Position numbers and translations under genes: made by a program | Shown: positions 1-8,575 of the stretch, piece by piece | How the letters are laid out: the number at the start of each line of letters is the position of its first letter | How positions within the stretch are numbered: position 1 is the stretch's first letter | Notes under the pieces: generated by a model | The model's input: only the letters and a program-made list of their open reading frames with translations | The model's database searches: none | Told to the model about the DNA's origin: nothing | Assembly (NCBI GenBank): GCA_016285175.1 | Contig: JAEEQF010000011.1 | Coordinates: 1 to 32,000 of the forward strand | Reading direction: 5' to 3' | Origin: Bacteroidales bacterium | GTDB taxonomy: Bacteria > Bacteroidota > Bacteroidia > Bacteroidales > UBA932 | DNA length: 32,000 nucleotides

Positions 1-268
1 TACGGCTGCGGGTCTCCGCCGCCTCCTTCAGGATGGCGCTCTGCTGCCTGCGCACGTCCTCCATCATCCGGGCCTGCTCCACCTTCCAGGAGGCCATCCT
101 CGCCTCAATCTCATCGGCATCCTTCAGGGACTGGGCAATCCTGTCACTGCGCTTTTCCACGCTGGAAGTTATGATGGGAAAACCAAACTTGGCCAGCAGG
201 AAAAACACAATGCCGAAGATAACGACCATCCAGAAGATGAGGCCGATATCGGGAGTTACAAGGCTCAT
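1..268 (-). CDS. atpF: ATP synthase F0 subunit b, 3' part missing (window edge)
   Basis: Subunit b forms the peripheral stalk that holds F1 against the membrane part of ATP synthase. The ATG at 268-266 begins MSLVTPDIGLIFWMVVIFG; a hydrophobic membrane segment covers about residues 8-27 and is followed by a charged, helical stretch (VEKRSDRIAQSLKDADEIEA and onward) typical of the b-subunit coiled coil. Only about 89 codons are present because the gene runs off the left edge. It starts 3 bases after the atpE stop, so it is translated as part of the atp operon. Identity rests on the topology, the start and the position after atpE. Confidence 0.9.
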   Translation of the reverse strand, partial: MSLVTPDIGLIFWMVVIFGIVFFLLAKFGFPIITSSVEKRSDRIAQSLKDADEIEARMASWKVEQARMMEDVRRQQSAILKEAAETRSR

Positions 269-271
269 AAG

Positions 272-532
272 TTACTTCAGCAATACAACCAGCAGGCACA
301 CGATGATGGCGAACAGGGCGGCGCCTTCCACCATACCGGCAGCAATAATCATGGACGTACGCAGGTTGCCGGAGCTTTCCGGCTGACGGGCGATGGCCTC
401 CATAGTGGATTTACCAATCTTACCAATGCCGATGGCACCCGCCAGAGCAGCGATGGCGGCACCGATGGCGGCACCCACCTTACCAAGGGCGGCACCTGCC
501 GCGGCTTGCAGAATCATAGTAGTAAGTAACAT
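272..532 (-). CDS. atpE: ATP synthase F0 subunit c (proteolipid ring)
   Basis: Encodes the c-ring subunit that carries ions through the membrane. The 86-residue protein has two hydrophobic hairpin helices joined by the polar loop ARQPE (about residues 45-49), the family hallmark. The ion-binding carboxylate is the Glu of AAGMVEGAAL in helix 2. The residue after this Glu is Gly, not the Ser/Thr seen in sodium-binding rings, so proton use is the likelier reading; this is inference. The start at 532 is an ATG 21 bases after the atpB stop; a second ATG at codon 6 is possible. Confidence 0.95.
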   Translation of the reverse strand: MLLTTMILQAAAGAALGKVGAAIGAAIAALAGAIGIGKIGKSTMEAIARQPESSGNLRTSMIIAAGMVEGAALFAIIVCLLVVLLK

Positions 533-553
533 AATATCAATAATTTAAAAGTA

Positions 554-1594
554 TCATTCTTCCCGTGCCCTTGCCAGTCCTATGTAAATGGAGCTGAGCA
601 TAGTAAAAACGTAGGCCTGGATAAACGCCACCAGGCACTCCAGCGCGTCCAGGAACACGCCGAAGAGCACGCTCACCACCGTCATTCCCCCGCTCAGGAG
701 CGGTCCGTATTTGGCCACTATGAAAATGATGCACACCATACTCAGGATCATAATATGGCCGGCCAGCATATTGGCGAACAGCCGGATGGTAAGGGAAACC
801 GGTTTCATAAAGGCGCTGAACACCTCTATCACCGGCATAATGGGTTTCAGGAACCCCGGCACGTCCGGGGCAAATATCTCTTTGTAATAATGCTTGGTAC
901 CCGTGAGATTCACCGTAAAGAAGGTGCACAGGGCCAGCACCATCGTAATGGCGATGTTGCCGGTGAGGTTGGCTCCCCCCGGGAAGAAGGGAATGATTCC
1001 CAGGAAGTTGTTAAGGAGGATCCACAGGAACGCCATACACAGATACGGCGCATAGCGCTTGTAGTCCGGGCCGATATTCTCCCGCGCCATATTGTAGGGA
1101 ATGAGCAGCAGCGGCTCCACGGCCGCCGCCAGGCCCCTGGGGGCTTCCTCCTGCGCATCGTGCCGGCGGTACCAGCGGGCCGTGAGCAGGATGATGGCCA
1201 GCAGCAGGAGGCTGCTCATCATCACCGACAGCACGTTCTTGGTGATGGACAGGTCCAGCGGGCGCTTGCCCGTAACGGCGTTCACCAGCTTTCCGTCTTC
1301 ATTCAGCGCATATCCGTTTTCGGTCGCGTGGTGCAGCGTGAACACGTGCACGCCATCCTCTATCACGATGCACGGCAGCGGGATGGCAATGGGTTTCCCT
1401 TTCCACTCCAGCAGGTGCCACTCATATTCGTCGCCGATGTGTCCGAAGATGATTTCCGGCACATTGATTTCTTCAGCCTCTGGAGGGGAAGTTGCCTCCG
1501 CCGGAGCATCGGCATAATTTTTCGCGGAGGCGGAGACACTCTCCCCTCCAGCAAATTGCAATAAGAAAAGCGATATGAGCAGCGTTAGGATCAT
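554..1594 (-). CDS. atpB: ATP synthase F0 subunit a
   Basis: Subunit a forms the two half-channels of the proton path against the c-ring. The protein has an N-terminal signal-like hydrophobic segment (MILTLLISLFLLQF), an extra-membrane N-terminal domain usual in Bacteroidetes (around YEWHLLEWKGKPIAIPL), and then several membrane helices. The essential arginine lies in SLTIRLFANMLAGH. I chose the ATG at 1594, which overlaps the atpC stop as ATGA and gives 346 residues; a GTG at 1606 would add four residues (MRGG). Residues 15-40, directly after the hydrophobic segment, are encoded by an imperfect palindrome at 1480-1551 described separately. Confidence 0.95.
   Translation of the reverse strand: MILTLLISLFLLQFAGGESVSASAKNYADAPAEATSPPEAEEINVPEIIFGHIGDEYEWHLLEWKGKPIAIPLPCIVIEDGVHVFTLHHATENGYALNEDGKLVNAVTGKRPLDLSITKNVLSVMMSSLLLLAIILLTARWYRRHDAQEEAPRGLAAAVEPLLLIPYNMARENIGPDYKRYAPYLCMAFLWILLNNFLGIIPFFPGGANLTGNIAITMVLALCTFFTVNLTGTKHYYKEIFAPDVPGFLKPIMPVIEVFSAFMKPVSLTIRLFANMLAGHIMILSMVCIIFIVAKYGPLLSGGMTVVSVLFGVFLDALECLVAFIQAYVFTMLSSIYIGLARAREE
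1480..1551. repeat. In-frame palindromic element inside atpB
   Basis: Outer arms CTGGAGGGGA (1480-1489) and TCCCCTCCAG (1542-1551) are perfectly complementary, as are inner arms GCCTCCGC (1494-1501) and GCGGAGGC (1524-1531). On the coding strand the loop reads GAAAAATTATGCCGATGC. It encodes about 24 residues (GGESVSASAKNYADAPAEAT and onward), immediately after the signal-like segment of subunit a, and keeps the frame open. The loop core matches that of the palindrome in tyrA (14734-14809) and of the array at 9526-9658. That the palindrome is an insertion is inference. Confidence 0.6.
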
Positions 1595-1836
1595 ACCTCC
1601 ACGCACACGTTTACCTCATTGTCCTTCACTTCCACGAAGCCCTCGCGGATGGGAAGGCGCTTTTCCGCGCCGTCTTCCACATAGCGGATGTTCCCGGCCA
1701 CCAGGGCCGTCACCAGGGCGGCGTGGCCCGGGAGCACGGTGAACGGGCTCACGATACCCGGCAGCGACACCAGGGATACCGCCGTTTCCACCAAAGTCCC
1801 CTCGGGACTCAGAATATGCAACTTAATTACATCCAT
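1591..1836 (-). CDS. atpC: ATP synthase F1 subunit epsilon
   Basis: Epsilon is the small rotating F1 subunit that couples gamma to the c-ring. The 81-residue protein is the beta-sandwich part only (HILSPEGTLVETAVSLVSLP, then FTVLPGHAALVTAL), without the C-terminal helical hairpin of longer homologues; short versions are usual in Bacteroidetes. I took the ATG at 1836 (MDVIKLHILSPEG) because homologues begin close to the first strand; an in-frame ATG at 1848 and a GTG at 1872 would extend into the palindromes upstream. The stop overlaps the atpB start as ATGA, so the two are translationally coupled. Confidence 0.9.
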   Translation of the reverse strand: MDVIKLHILSPEGTLVETAVSLVSLPGIVSPFTVLPGHAALVTALVAGNIRYVEDGAEKRLPIREGFVEVKDNEVNVCVEV

Positions 1837-1846
1837 ATTCAATTCC

Positions 1847-3452
<1,606 letters not shown>

Positions 3453-3462
3453 TCAGTAACTA

Positions 3463-3470
3463 CAAAGATA
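3463..3470 (-). promoter_or_regulatory. Possible -7 element of the atp operon
   Basis: TATCTTTG on the minus strand matches the Bacteroidetes TAnnTTTG box and would place transcription start 15-20 bases before the atpD ATG. At the -33 position only a partial TTT is present, so the call rests on the proximal box and its location. Confidence 0.5.
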
Positions 3471-3527
3471 AAAAAATCTTTGGAGATATGAAATAATGCC
3501 CATCTTCATTCTGTGCTACGCCGACTT

Positions 3528-3643
3528 TTGGGAGAGGTGGCTCGGCCGATGCCAGGACCTCTCCCAACTAATCCCCTCCTAAGCCAGCTCTGTGGCATTT
3601 CCTATGGGAGAGGTCTCCCGCCTCTGTCACCCACCTCTCCCAT
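3528..3643. repeat. Two related hairpins between atpD and the toxin-antitoxin module
   Basis: Hairpin 1: TTGGGAGAGGT (3528-3538) pairs with ACCTCTCCCAA (3557-3567). Hairpin 2: ATGGGAGAGGT (3604-3614) pairs with ACCTCTCCCAT (3633-3643). Both have 11-base perfect arms and 18-base loops; the arms are nearly the same but the loops differ completely. The copies start 76 bases apart. The first loop contains GGCCGATGCC. Neither hairpin is followed by a T-run, so they are not ordinary terminators for either flanking gene. They occupy most of the 344-base gap 3441-3784. Confidence 0.75.
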
Positions 3644-3735
3644 TTAAGGGCTATTCCCGCACAAGGAATTGTTCCTCATCCTGCTGGATTCCGCAGAGAA
3701 AAAACCCGCCGGCCGGCCAAAAAAGGATTATAATA

Positions 3736-3782
3736 TTTGACTAATTGGCGGAAATGATATAACTTTGCAAAAAGTGATATCA
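3736..3782 (+). promoter_or_regulatory. Promoter and likely autoregulatory operator of the toxin-antitoxin module
   Basis: TTTG (3736-3739), a 20-base spacer and TAACTTTG (3760-3767) form a textbook Bacteroidetes promoter ending 17 bases before the antitoxin ATG. TGATAT occurs at 3755-3760, touching the -7 box, and again at 3775-3780 inside the palindrome TGATATCA, exactly 20 bases apart. That is a plausible pair of sites for the ribbon-helix-helix antitoxin; the operator role is inference. Confidence 0.8.
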
Positions 3783-3784
3783 TC

Positions 3785-4066
3785 ATGGAAACTGCAAGAA
3801 TCAGCACCATCATTCGTCTCCGTCCGGGGATTATGGCTCAGGCAAAACGCCGGGCCAAGCAGAAGAACCAGTCTTTCAACGCCTATGTGGAAGAGGTTCT
3901 GGACCGGGCATCCCGGGTAGAATGGCCTGTATTACCACCGGACTTCAAAGTGTCGGAAGAAGTACTTAGTTTTAGAATCAAAAACTGGAAAGAGCCCACA
4001 AAAGAAGAACTGGAAGCAGATCCAAGACTTGCACATATATGGGAGGAACTAAGCGATGAAGATTAA
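3785..4066 (+). CDS. Ribbon-helix-helix-type antitoxin of a PIN toxin
   Basis: A 93-residue protein. Residues 5-42 (RISTIIRLRPGIMAQAKRRA followed by KKNQSFNAYVEEVLDR-like sequence) have the strand-helix-helix pattern of RHH DNA-binding domains; the charged C-terminal half (to DPRLAHIWEELSDED) would be the toxin-binding tail. It overlaps the PIN gene by 11 bases, the usual antitoxin-first arrangement with translational coupling. The promoter directly upstream carries a repeated TGATAT that could be its operator. The exact antitoxin family is not recognised; assignment rests on the fold pattern and on the neighbour. Confidence 0.75.
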   Translation: METARISTIIRLRPGIMAQAKRRAKQKNQSFNAYVEEVLDRASRVEWPVLPPDFKVSEEVLSFRIKNWKEPTKEELEADPRLAHIWEELSDED

Positions 4067-4511
4067 AGCATTTCTGGATACGAACGTTTTGCTTGATGTT
4101 ATTATCGGCAATAGGTCTTCTTCACCTGCATCTGTACTAATAATGGAAGCCGTGAAAAAGAATCTTATAGAAACAGCCGTTTCAACCCAAAGCATTCTTG
4201 ACACCGCTTATTCCCTGCGCGGTCAAGTCCAACAAGGTGAATTCTACCGCTTTGCGGAGTGGTTGACTAACTACACCAACGTGGACTATATAAGCACATT
4301 CGACATAAAGAATGCTATCAGGGAAGATTCCGGGGACTTTGAGGACGACACCCAGGTGTCCCGTGCCCTGGACACTTGTTGTGATGTCTTTGTCACAAGC
4401 GACAAGAAACTCCGCAAGCGCTATGACGGAAAATACGAACTCCTCCAGTTCCTGAGTCCGGAGGAGTTCGTATGTAAATTGAAAGGAGAACCTATTCCGT
4501 CACAAACCTGA
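4056..4511 (+). CDS. PIN-domain ribonuclease toxin (VapC-like)
   Basis: A 151-residue PIN protein, a metal-dependent endoribonuclease fold typical of VapC toxins. The acidic residues expected for the site are visible: Asp8 in AFLDTNVLLD, the cluster DFEDDTQ (94-100), and Asp116 in VTSDKKL. Length and motif order fit PIN toxins of the DFED type. It starts inside the last codons of the upstream antitoxin gene. Its 3' end overlaps the 3' end of the convergent S51/ATP-grasp gene by 20 bases, so there is no room for an intrinsic terminator. RNA target unknown. Confidence 0.85.
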   Translation: MKIKAFLDTNVLLDVIIGNRSSSPASVLIMEAVKKNLIETAVSTQSILDTAYSLRGQVQQGEFYRFAEWLTNYTNVDYISTFDIKNAIREDSGDFEDDTQVSRALDTCCDVFVTSDKKLRKRYDGKYELLQFLSPEEFVCKLKGEPIPSQT

Positions 4512-6414
4512 AGAAGGGTTCAATCTCTTTCCGGTCCTGGAAACGGGCCATGTAGGCCATATTGCCCAGGTCGTCGGAAAGGGCGTCCGGAACGCGTTCA
4601 CACATACACATAGCGGAGCCGTAGCGGGCCCAGATCTCTTCGTGTGAGTGTTTGTAGCTGTGGCCGTCGCGACGGCTGGCGTAGGCGCAGTAGTACTGCT
4701 CACCCTCACCCTTGCGGCGCTCGTTGAAGGCCACCATGTCGGCCCAGATCTGGTACACGTCCGTGGAGTGGGCGAAATTCATCATATCCGGCGTATAGCC
4801 TCCCGGCGGGCGCATATTCACCTCCAGGCCCACGTAGTCGCCCTTCTTGCCCAGGCCCTCACGGTCGCGGTCCAGCTGGAAGAACTCCAGGTGTACGAAG
4901 CGGCTCTTGATGCCGAAGGCCCTCACTGTGCGACGGCCGATGGCAGCCAGTTTGGCCGGAACGGTCTTGTTGGTCCAGTAGCAGGTGTCCAAATCATTGT
5001 GCACTATCTCCATGATGGGCGTGGGGAACACGGTGTTGTTCTCGAAGATGGGCTCCCCTTCGGCATTGTAGATGGCATCGTAACTCACCAGGAGGCCGGT
5101 AATGAATTCTTCAATCACATAATAGCCGAAGTTCTGGGGATGGGCGGCGAACCAGGCGTCCAGTTCATCGGCATTGTGGATCTTGGTGGTGCCGCTGGCG
5201 CCCATTCCGCTGTCGGGCTTGGCTATGATGGGATAACCGGTCTTTTTCACGAAGGCCTTCACTTTGGCCTCCCCTTCCGAACCCTTGATCTGCCGGGCGG
5301 TGGGGATGCCGCCCAGGGCGTAGTACTTCTTCATCTCGGACTTGTTCCGGATGGCGGCGATGCGGTCCGTCTTGAGACCGCTGTTCACGTTGAAGTCCGT
5401 ACGCAGGCGCGCGTCCTGCTCCAGCCAGTACTCGTTGTTGGATTCTATCCAGTCTATCCGGCCCCATTTGTGGGCCAGCCAGGCCACGGCCCGGTACATC
5501 TCTTCGTAATTCTCCAGGTTGTTCACCTTGTAGTAGTCCGATATGCTGCTGCGGAGCTCCTGGGGAAGGCTCCAGTAGTCGGCATCCGCAATGGCCAGCA
5601 CGTTTACGCCGTTGGCCTTGGCCCCGGCACAAAAGTGCCAGTAGGTCTGCGGAAAATGGGGAGAAATAAATATTAAGTTCATAAACGTATAAGATTGATT
5701 TTCGTTGCACAGATGGCGCATGCCGCCCTGGGAGATTTCCCAGCCCTCGCCGCGGAGCTCGCTGCGGCCGTCCCGGACCCGGATGTATCCGCCGTCCCGG
5801 AAGGTGTAGAAGCGATGGCCGAAACTGTCCGGGAAAGCAATGTCTTCGAACAGCCGCAGGCCGTCCACCTTCGCATACCGCACCTGCTCGTAATGGGGAA
5901 TGAGGTTGATCTCCGTGAGGCCCAACCCCTTGAGCCAGCGGCGGTACTGCGGGTCCACGGCTTCCCCGGGCAGTTCCGGATGGGAATAAACGTTTTCGGC
6001 ACAGTTCATACTGCCGGCACTGCAGCCCATCATCACGCCCTGGAAGCCTTGCAGCAGCTCTTTCAGGCCGATTTCGTGGAGAAAGCGGTTCTGGGTGGGA
6101 ACGTGCCCGCCGCAGAGGATGATCCAATCGGCCTTTTTCACCAGTTCCGGAGTCCGGGCGGCGTTACTGCGCTCCAGCATCACTATTTCCGCAGTCTTGA
6201 TGCCGGATTTATGGATGCAGGTAGTCATTCCCTTCTTCACGGAACTTGTGAAGCCTTTGTCGTCCGGCGCTGCGCTCACCAGTAGTACCCTGGGCAGGCG
6301 CTCCGGGCCGGTGACCTTGGCCAAAGCCGCCTTGACAGCGGCCAGGAAACCGTTGTCCTCCGTAAAGCCGGGTTCCCCGTAACGGGTTGGGCTGCCGGTA
6401 AGGAATAGCGTCAT
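4492..6414 (-). CDS. Fusion of a peptidase S51-like domain and an ATP-grasp ligase
   Basis: One 640-residue frame with two halves. Residues 1-240 resemble peptidase S51 (dipeptidase E/cyanophycinase): MTLFLTGSPT start, CGGHVP, the nucleophile elbow GCSAGSMN with Ser132, and IPHYEQ with His174 as a candidate catalytic histidine. Residues 245-640 are an ATP-grasp enzyme: preATP region MNLIFISPHFPQTYW, nucleotide-binding YPIIAKPDSGMGASGTT with Lys399, VIEEFITG, and the metal-binding strand GLEVNMRPPGGY. Met245 (codon at 5682-5680) looks like the native start of a free-standing ATP-grasp protein. ATP-grasp enzymes of this sort ligate carboxylates to amines; S51 enzymes cut small Asp- or Arg-containing peptides. 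Substrate unknown. Confidence 0.85.
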   Translation of the reverse strand: MTLFLTGSPTRYGEPGFTEDNGFLAAVKAALAKVTGPERLPRVLLVSAAPDDKGFTSSVKKGMTTCIHKSGIKTAEIVMLERSNAARTPELVKKADWIILCGGHVPTQNRFLHEIGLKELLQGFQGVMMGCSAGSMNCAENVYSHPELPGEAVDPQYRRWLKGLGLTEINLIPHYEQVRYAKVDGLRLFEDIAFPDSFGHRFYTFRDGGYIRVRDGRSELRGEGWEISQGGMRHLCNENQSYTFMNLIFISPHFPQTYWHFCAGAKANGVNVLAIADADYWSLPQELRSSISDYYKVNNLENYEEMYRAVAWLAHKWGRIDWIESNNEYWLEQDARLRTDFNVNSGLKTDRIAAIRNKSEMKKYYALGGIPTARQIKGSEGEAKVKAFVKKTGYPIIAKPDSGMGASGTTKIHNADELDAWFAAHPQNFGYYVIEEFITGLLVSYDAIYNAEGEPIFENNTVFPTPIMEIVHNDLDTCYWTNKTVPAKLAAIGRRTVRAFGIKSRFVHLEFFQLDRDREGLGKKGDYVGLEVNMRPPGGYTPDMMNFAHSTDVYQIWADMVAFNERRKGEGEQYYCAYASRRDGHSYKHSHEEIWARYGSAMCMCERVPDALSDDLGNMAYMARFQDRKEIEPFFRFVTE

Positions 6415-6422
6415 TGCAGCTG

Positions 6423-6430
6423 CAAAGATA
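6423..6430 (-). promoter_or_regulatory. -7 element for the S51/ATP-grasp gene
   Basis: TATCTTTG on the minus strand, ending 8 bases before the ATG at 6414, so the leader would be only a few bases long. The upstream half of this promoter is the T-tract and hairpin of the tsf terminator (6433-6466). No TTTG is seen at -33. Confidence 0.6.
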
Positions 6431-6432
6431 CG

Positions 6433-6466
6433 AAAAAAAGCGCCAGCCGATTATCCGGCTGGCGCT
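6433..6466 (-). terminator. Intrinsic terminator of the rplM-rpsI-rpsB-tsf operon
   Basis: AGCGCCAGCCG (6439-6449) and CGGCTGGCGCT (6456-6466) form an 11-pair perfect stem with a 6-base loop. Read on the minus strand it is followed by seven T (complement of 6433-6439). It lies 41 bases past the tsf stop and directly abuts the next gene's -7 box. Confidence 0.92.
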
Positions 6467-6471
6467 AAAAC

Positions 6472-6498
6472 AGATCCTTCGACTTCGCTCAGGATGAC
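6472..6498. repeat. Short interspersed repeat of the CCTGAGCGAAGTCGAAGG type
   Basis: On the minus strand the segment reads GTCATCCTGAGCGAAGTCGA followed by AGGATCT. I recognise this as a short intergenic repeat found in very many unrelated bacterial genomes, often mistranslated as HPERSRR. It sits between the tsf stop and its terminator. No function is known to me. Confidence 0.7.
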
Positions 6499-6506
6499 CG
6501 GGCGGA

Positions 6507-7505
6507 TTAGTCGGCCAGGGAGAAGCGCTTGAAAGCAAGCACCTTGGCTTCCGGATCCACAGCCTTGAGGGCGGCGGCTACGGTGGCCTTGTCGTCGGAC
6601 AGCTGGTATTCCTGCTCCATGAGGGTGTTCTCCTTCAGGAACTTCTGGATACGGCCGTTCACGATACCGTTAATCATCTGCTCCTTCTGAGCCAGGGAAG
6701 CGAGGGTTTCCTCACCCACCTTGGCGATGATCTCACGGGCCTGGGCAGCCTGCTCGGGAGTGAGCCAGCCCTTGGCGGTGTTGGATTCGATGTGGTCTTC
6801 GCTGTCTACGTGGGCGGGGTTGATGCCGGCCTTCTTGAGAGCGTTGTCCACAGCCTTCTGCACCTGCTCGTCCTTGGTCTTCTGGATGGCCACGGTCTTT
6901 TCGGACTCAATGACCTCGGCGGGCACGGAGGCGGGATCCACGGCCACAGGGTTCATGGAAGCCACCTGCATGGCGATACCGCGGGCAATCTCGGCGGGAA
7001 CCACCTTGTTGAAAGCCACGATGGCGCCCAGCTTGCCGTTGAAGTGCACATATTCGCTCACGAACGGGGCCTCGAGGGCGCCGTAGAAAGCCAGCACGTG
7101 CTTTTCACCGGTCTTGCCGGCCTGGTTGGTGATGTCCTCGTCCAGGGTATAACCGTCGGCACCCTTGACGGCCTTGAGGCCTTCCAGGTCGGCAGGGAAC
7201 TGGGCGATGGCGGCATCGGCGATGGAGCCGGCCAGCTTCTTGAAGTCGGGCGTAGCGGCCACGAAGTCCGTTTCGCAACCCAGGCATACGAGGATGGCCT
7301 TTCCGCCGTTGATGCGGCTGAGGACGGCACCCTGGGTGGTCTCGTTGTCACCCCGCTTGGCGAGGGTGGACTTACCCTTCTCACGAAGGATTTCAACGGC
7401 ACGCTTGAAATCGCCTTCGGCCTCTTCCAGGGCCTTCTTGCAATCCATCATACCGGCGCTGGTCATGTCGCGCAGTTTCTTGATATCTGCTAATGCGATA
7501 GCCAT
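6507..7505 (-). CDS. tsf: Elongation factor Ts
   Basis: Nucleotide exchange factor that releases GDP from EF-Tu. The 332-residue protein starts with the UBA-like N-terminal domain (MAIALADIKKLRDMTSAGMM, then DCKKALEEAEGD) and carries the family motif CETDFVAATPDF that contacts EF-Tu. Two core subdomains follow, ending at FKRFSLAD. It is longer than the E. coli protein (283) but ordinary for this phylum. It begins 23 bases after rpsB and is the last gene before the terminator at 6433-6466. Confidence 0.98.
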   Translation of the reverse strand: MAIALADIKKLRDMTSAGMMDCKKALEEAEGDFKRAVEILREKGKSTLAKRGDNETTQGAVLSRINGGKAILVCLGCETDFVAATPDFKKLAGSIADAAIAQFPADLEGLKAVKGADGYTLDEDITNQAGKTGEKHVLAFYGALEAPFVSEYVHFNGKLGAIVAFNKVVPAEIARGIAMQVASMNPVAVDPASVPAEVIESEKTVAIQKTKDEQVQKAVDNALKKAGINPAHVDSEDHIESNTAKGWLTPEQAAQAREIIAKVGEETLASLAQKEQMINGIVNGRIQKFLKENTLMEQEYQLSDDKATVAAALKAVDPEAKVLAFKRFSLAD

Positions 7506-7528
7506 AGTTTCTTGCTTTTTAACGGTTA

Positions 7529-8386
7529 TTACTCTTTAACGGGTTCTTCGGCGGGAGCTTCAGCCTTGGGGGCCTCTGCGGGAGCCTCAGCAGCCTCGGC
7601 CTTGGGGGCGCGGCGGGAACGCAGCTTCTTGGCAGGAGCGGGAGCGAGGGCGGCTTCCAGTTCGGCAGCCTCGGCCTCGGGCTCTTTCTCCTTCTCCAGC
7701 TTGCGCTCTTCCAGGCCTTCGCCAATGGCCTTGCACATCACATCCATGATGAGCTCGATGGACTTCGTATTGTCGTCGTTAGCCGGAATCACATAATCGA
7801 TGGGGGTGGGATCGCAACAAGTGTCAACCATTGCGATAACCGGAATGTTCAGACGGGCGGCTTCCTTAACGGCGTTGGCCTCTTTCTGGACGTCCACTAC
7901 GAAGAGAGCGGAAGGAAGGCGGGACATGTCGCGGATGGAACCGAGGTTCTTCTCCAGCTTGGCACGCTGGCGCTCCACCTGGAGGCGCTCACGCTTGGCG
8001 AGCTTCTCGAAGGTGCCATCTTCCTTCATTTTGTCGATGGTGTTCATTTTCTTGACGGCCTTGCGGATGGTGGGGAAGTTGGTAAGCATACCGCCCGGCC
8101 AACGCTCGGTCACGGAAGGCATATTGACCTCTGCAGCCTTGGCGGCCACAACGTCCTTAGCCTGTTTCTTGGTGGCAACGAAGAGGACCTTACGGCCGCT
8201 GCGGGCCATTTCCTTAAGGAACTCTGCTGCCTCGTCAATCTTGACGACGGTCTTGTGCAGGTCGATGATGTGGATTCCGTTCCTCTCGATGAAGATATAC
8301 GGAGCCATCTTGGGGTTCCACCGGCGGGCAAGATGTCCGAAGTGGGCGCCTGCATCAAGCAGCTGATCGAAATTTGTTCTAGACAT
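7529..8386 (-). CDS. rpsB: 30S ribosomal protein S2
   Basis: S2 bridges the head and body of the 30S subunit. The start is the ATG at 8386 (MSRTNFDQLLDAGAHFGHLA), matching family N-termini, rather than the in-frame codon 90 bases upstream. Motifs: RRWNPKMAPYIFIERNGIHI, ATKKQAKDVV, RWPGGMLTNF, VDTCCDPTPIDYVIPANDD. After about residue 225 there is a low-complexity Ala/Glu/Pro tail of roughly 50 residues ending PAEEPVKE, a lineage-specific extension of unknown role. Co-transcribed with rplM-rpsI upstream and tsf downstream. Confidence 0.98.
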   Translation of the reverse strand: MSRTNFDQLLDAGAHFGHLARRWNPKMAPYIFIERNGIHIIDLHKTVVKIDEAAEFLKEMARSGRKVLFVATKKQAKDVVAAKAAEVNMPSVTERWPGGMLTNFPTIRKAVKKMNTIDKMKEDGTFEKLAKRERLQVERQRAKLEKNLGSIRDMSRLPSALFVVDVQKEANAVKEAARLNIPVIAMVDTCCDPTPIDYVIPANDDNTKSIELIMDVMCKAIGEGLEERKLEKEKEPEAEAAELEAALAPAPAKKLRSRRAPKAEAAEAPAEAPKAEAPAEEPVKE

Positions 8387-8575
8387 GGGTTTGTTTTTGT
8401 CTTTGTTAATAACTCTTTCATCAATCCGGAGTAGCAATCCTTGATTGGTCTCCGAAATTTTTTCGCGGCCCGGCAATCCTTGTTGTAGCCTGGGAAGATT
8501 CTCATCCTCACCGGGATCTCAGGATTTGATGAATACCAAAGCCGTGCTGACGTAACTCCAGTGAATGCAGGCCGA
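8387..8575 (-). promoter_or_regulatory. Long leader between rpsI and rpsB, possible autoregulatory RNA
   Basis: These 189 bases hold no gene, although the neighbouring intervals in this operon are 9-23 bases. I see no TAnnTTTG promoter on the minus strand. The 10-base word CAAGGATTGC occurs twice on the transcribed strand (complement of 8434-8443 and 8473-8482), and the leader offers several short complementary stretches. S2-responsive leaders upstream of rpsB-tsf are known in other bacteria; whether this is one is only suggested by position and length. Confidence 0.35.

Noticed and set aside
4492-4511. Overlap of convergent PIN and S51/ATP-grasp genes as a sign of frame error
   Set aside because: Both proteins keep plausible C-termini and such short tail overlaps are common.
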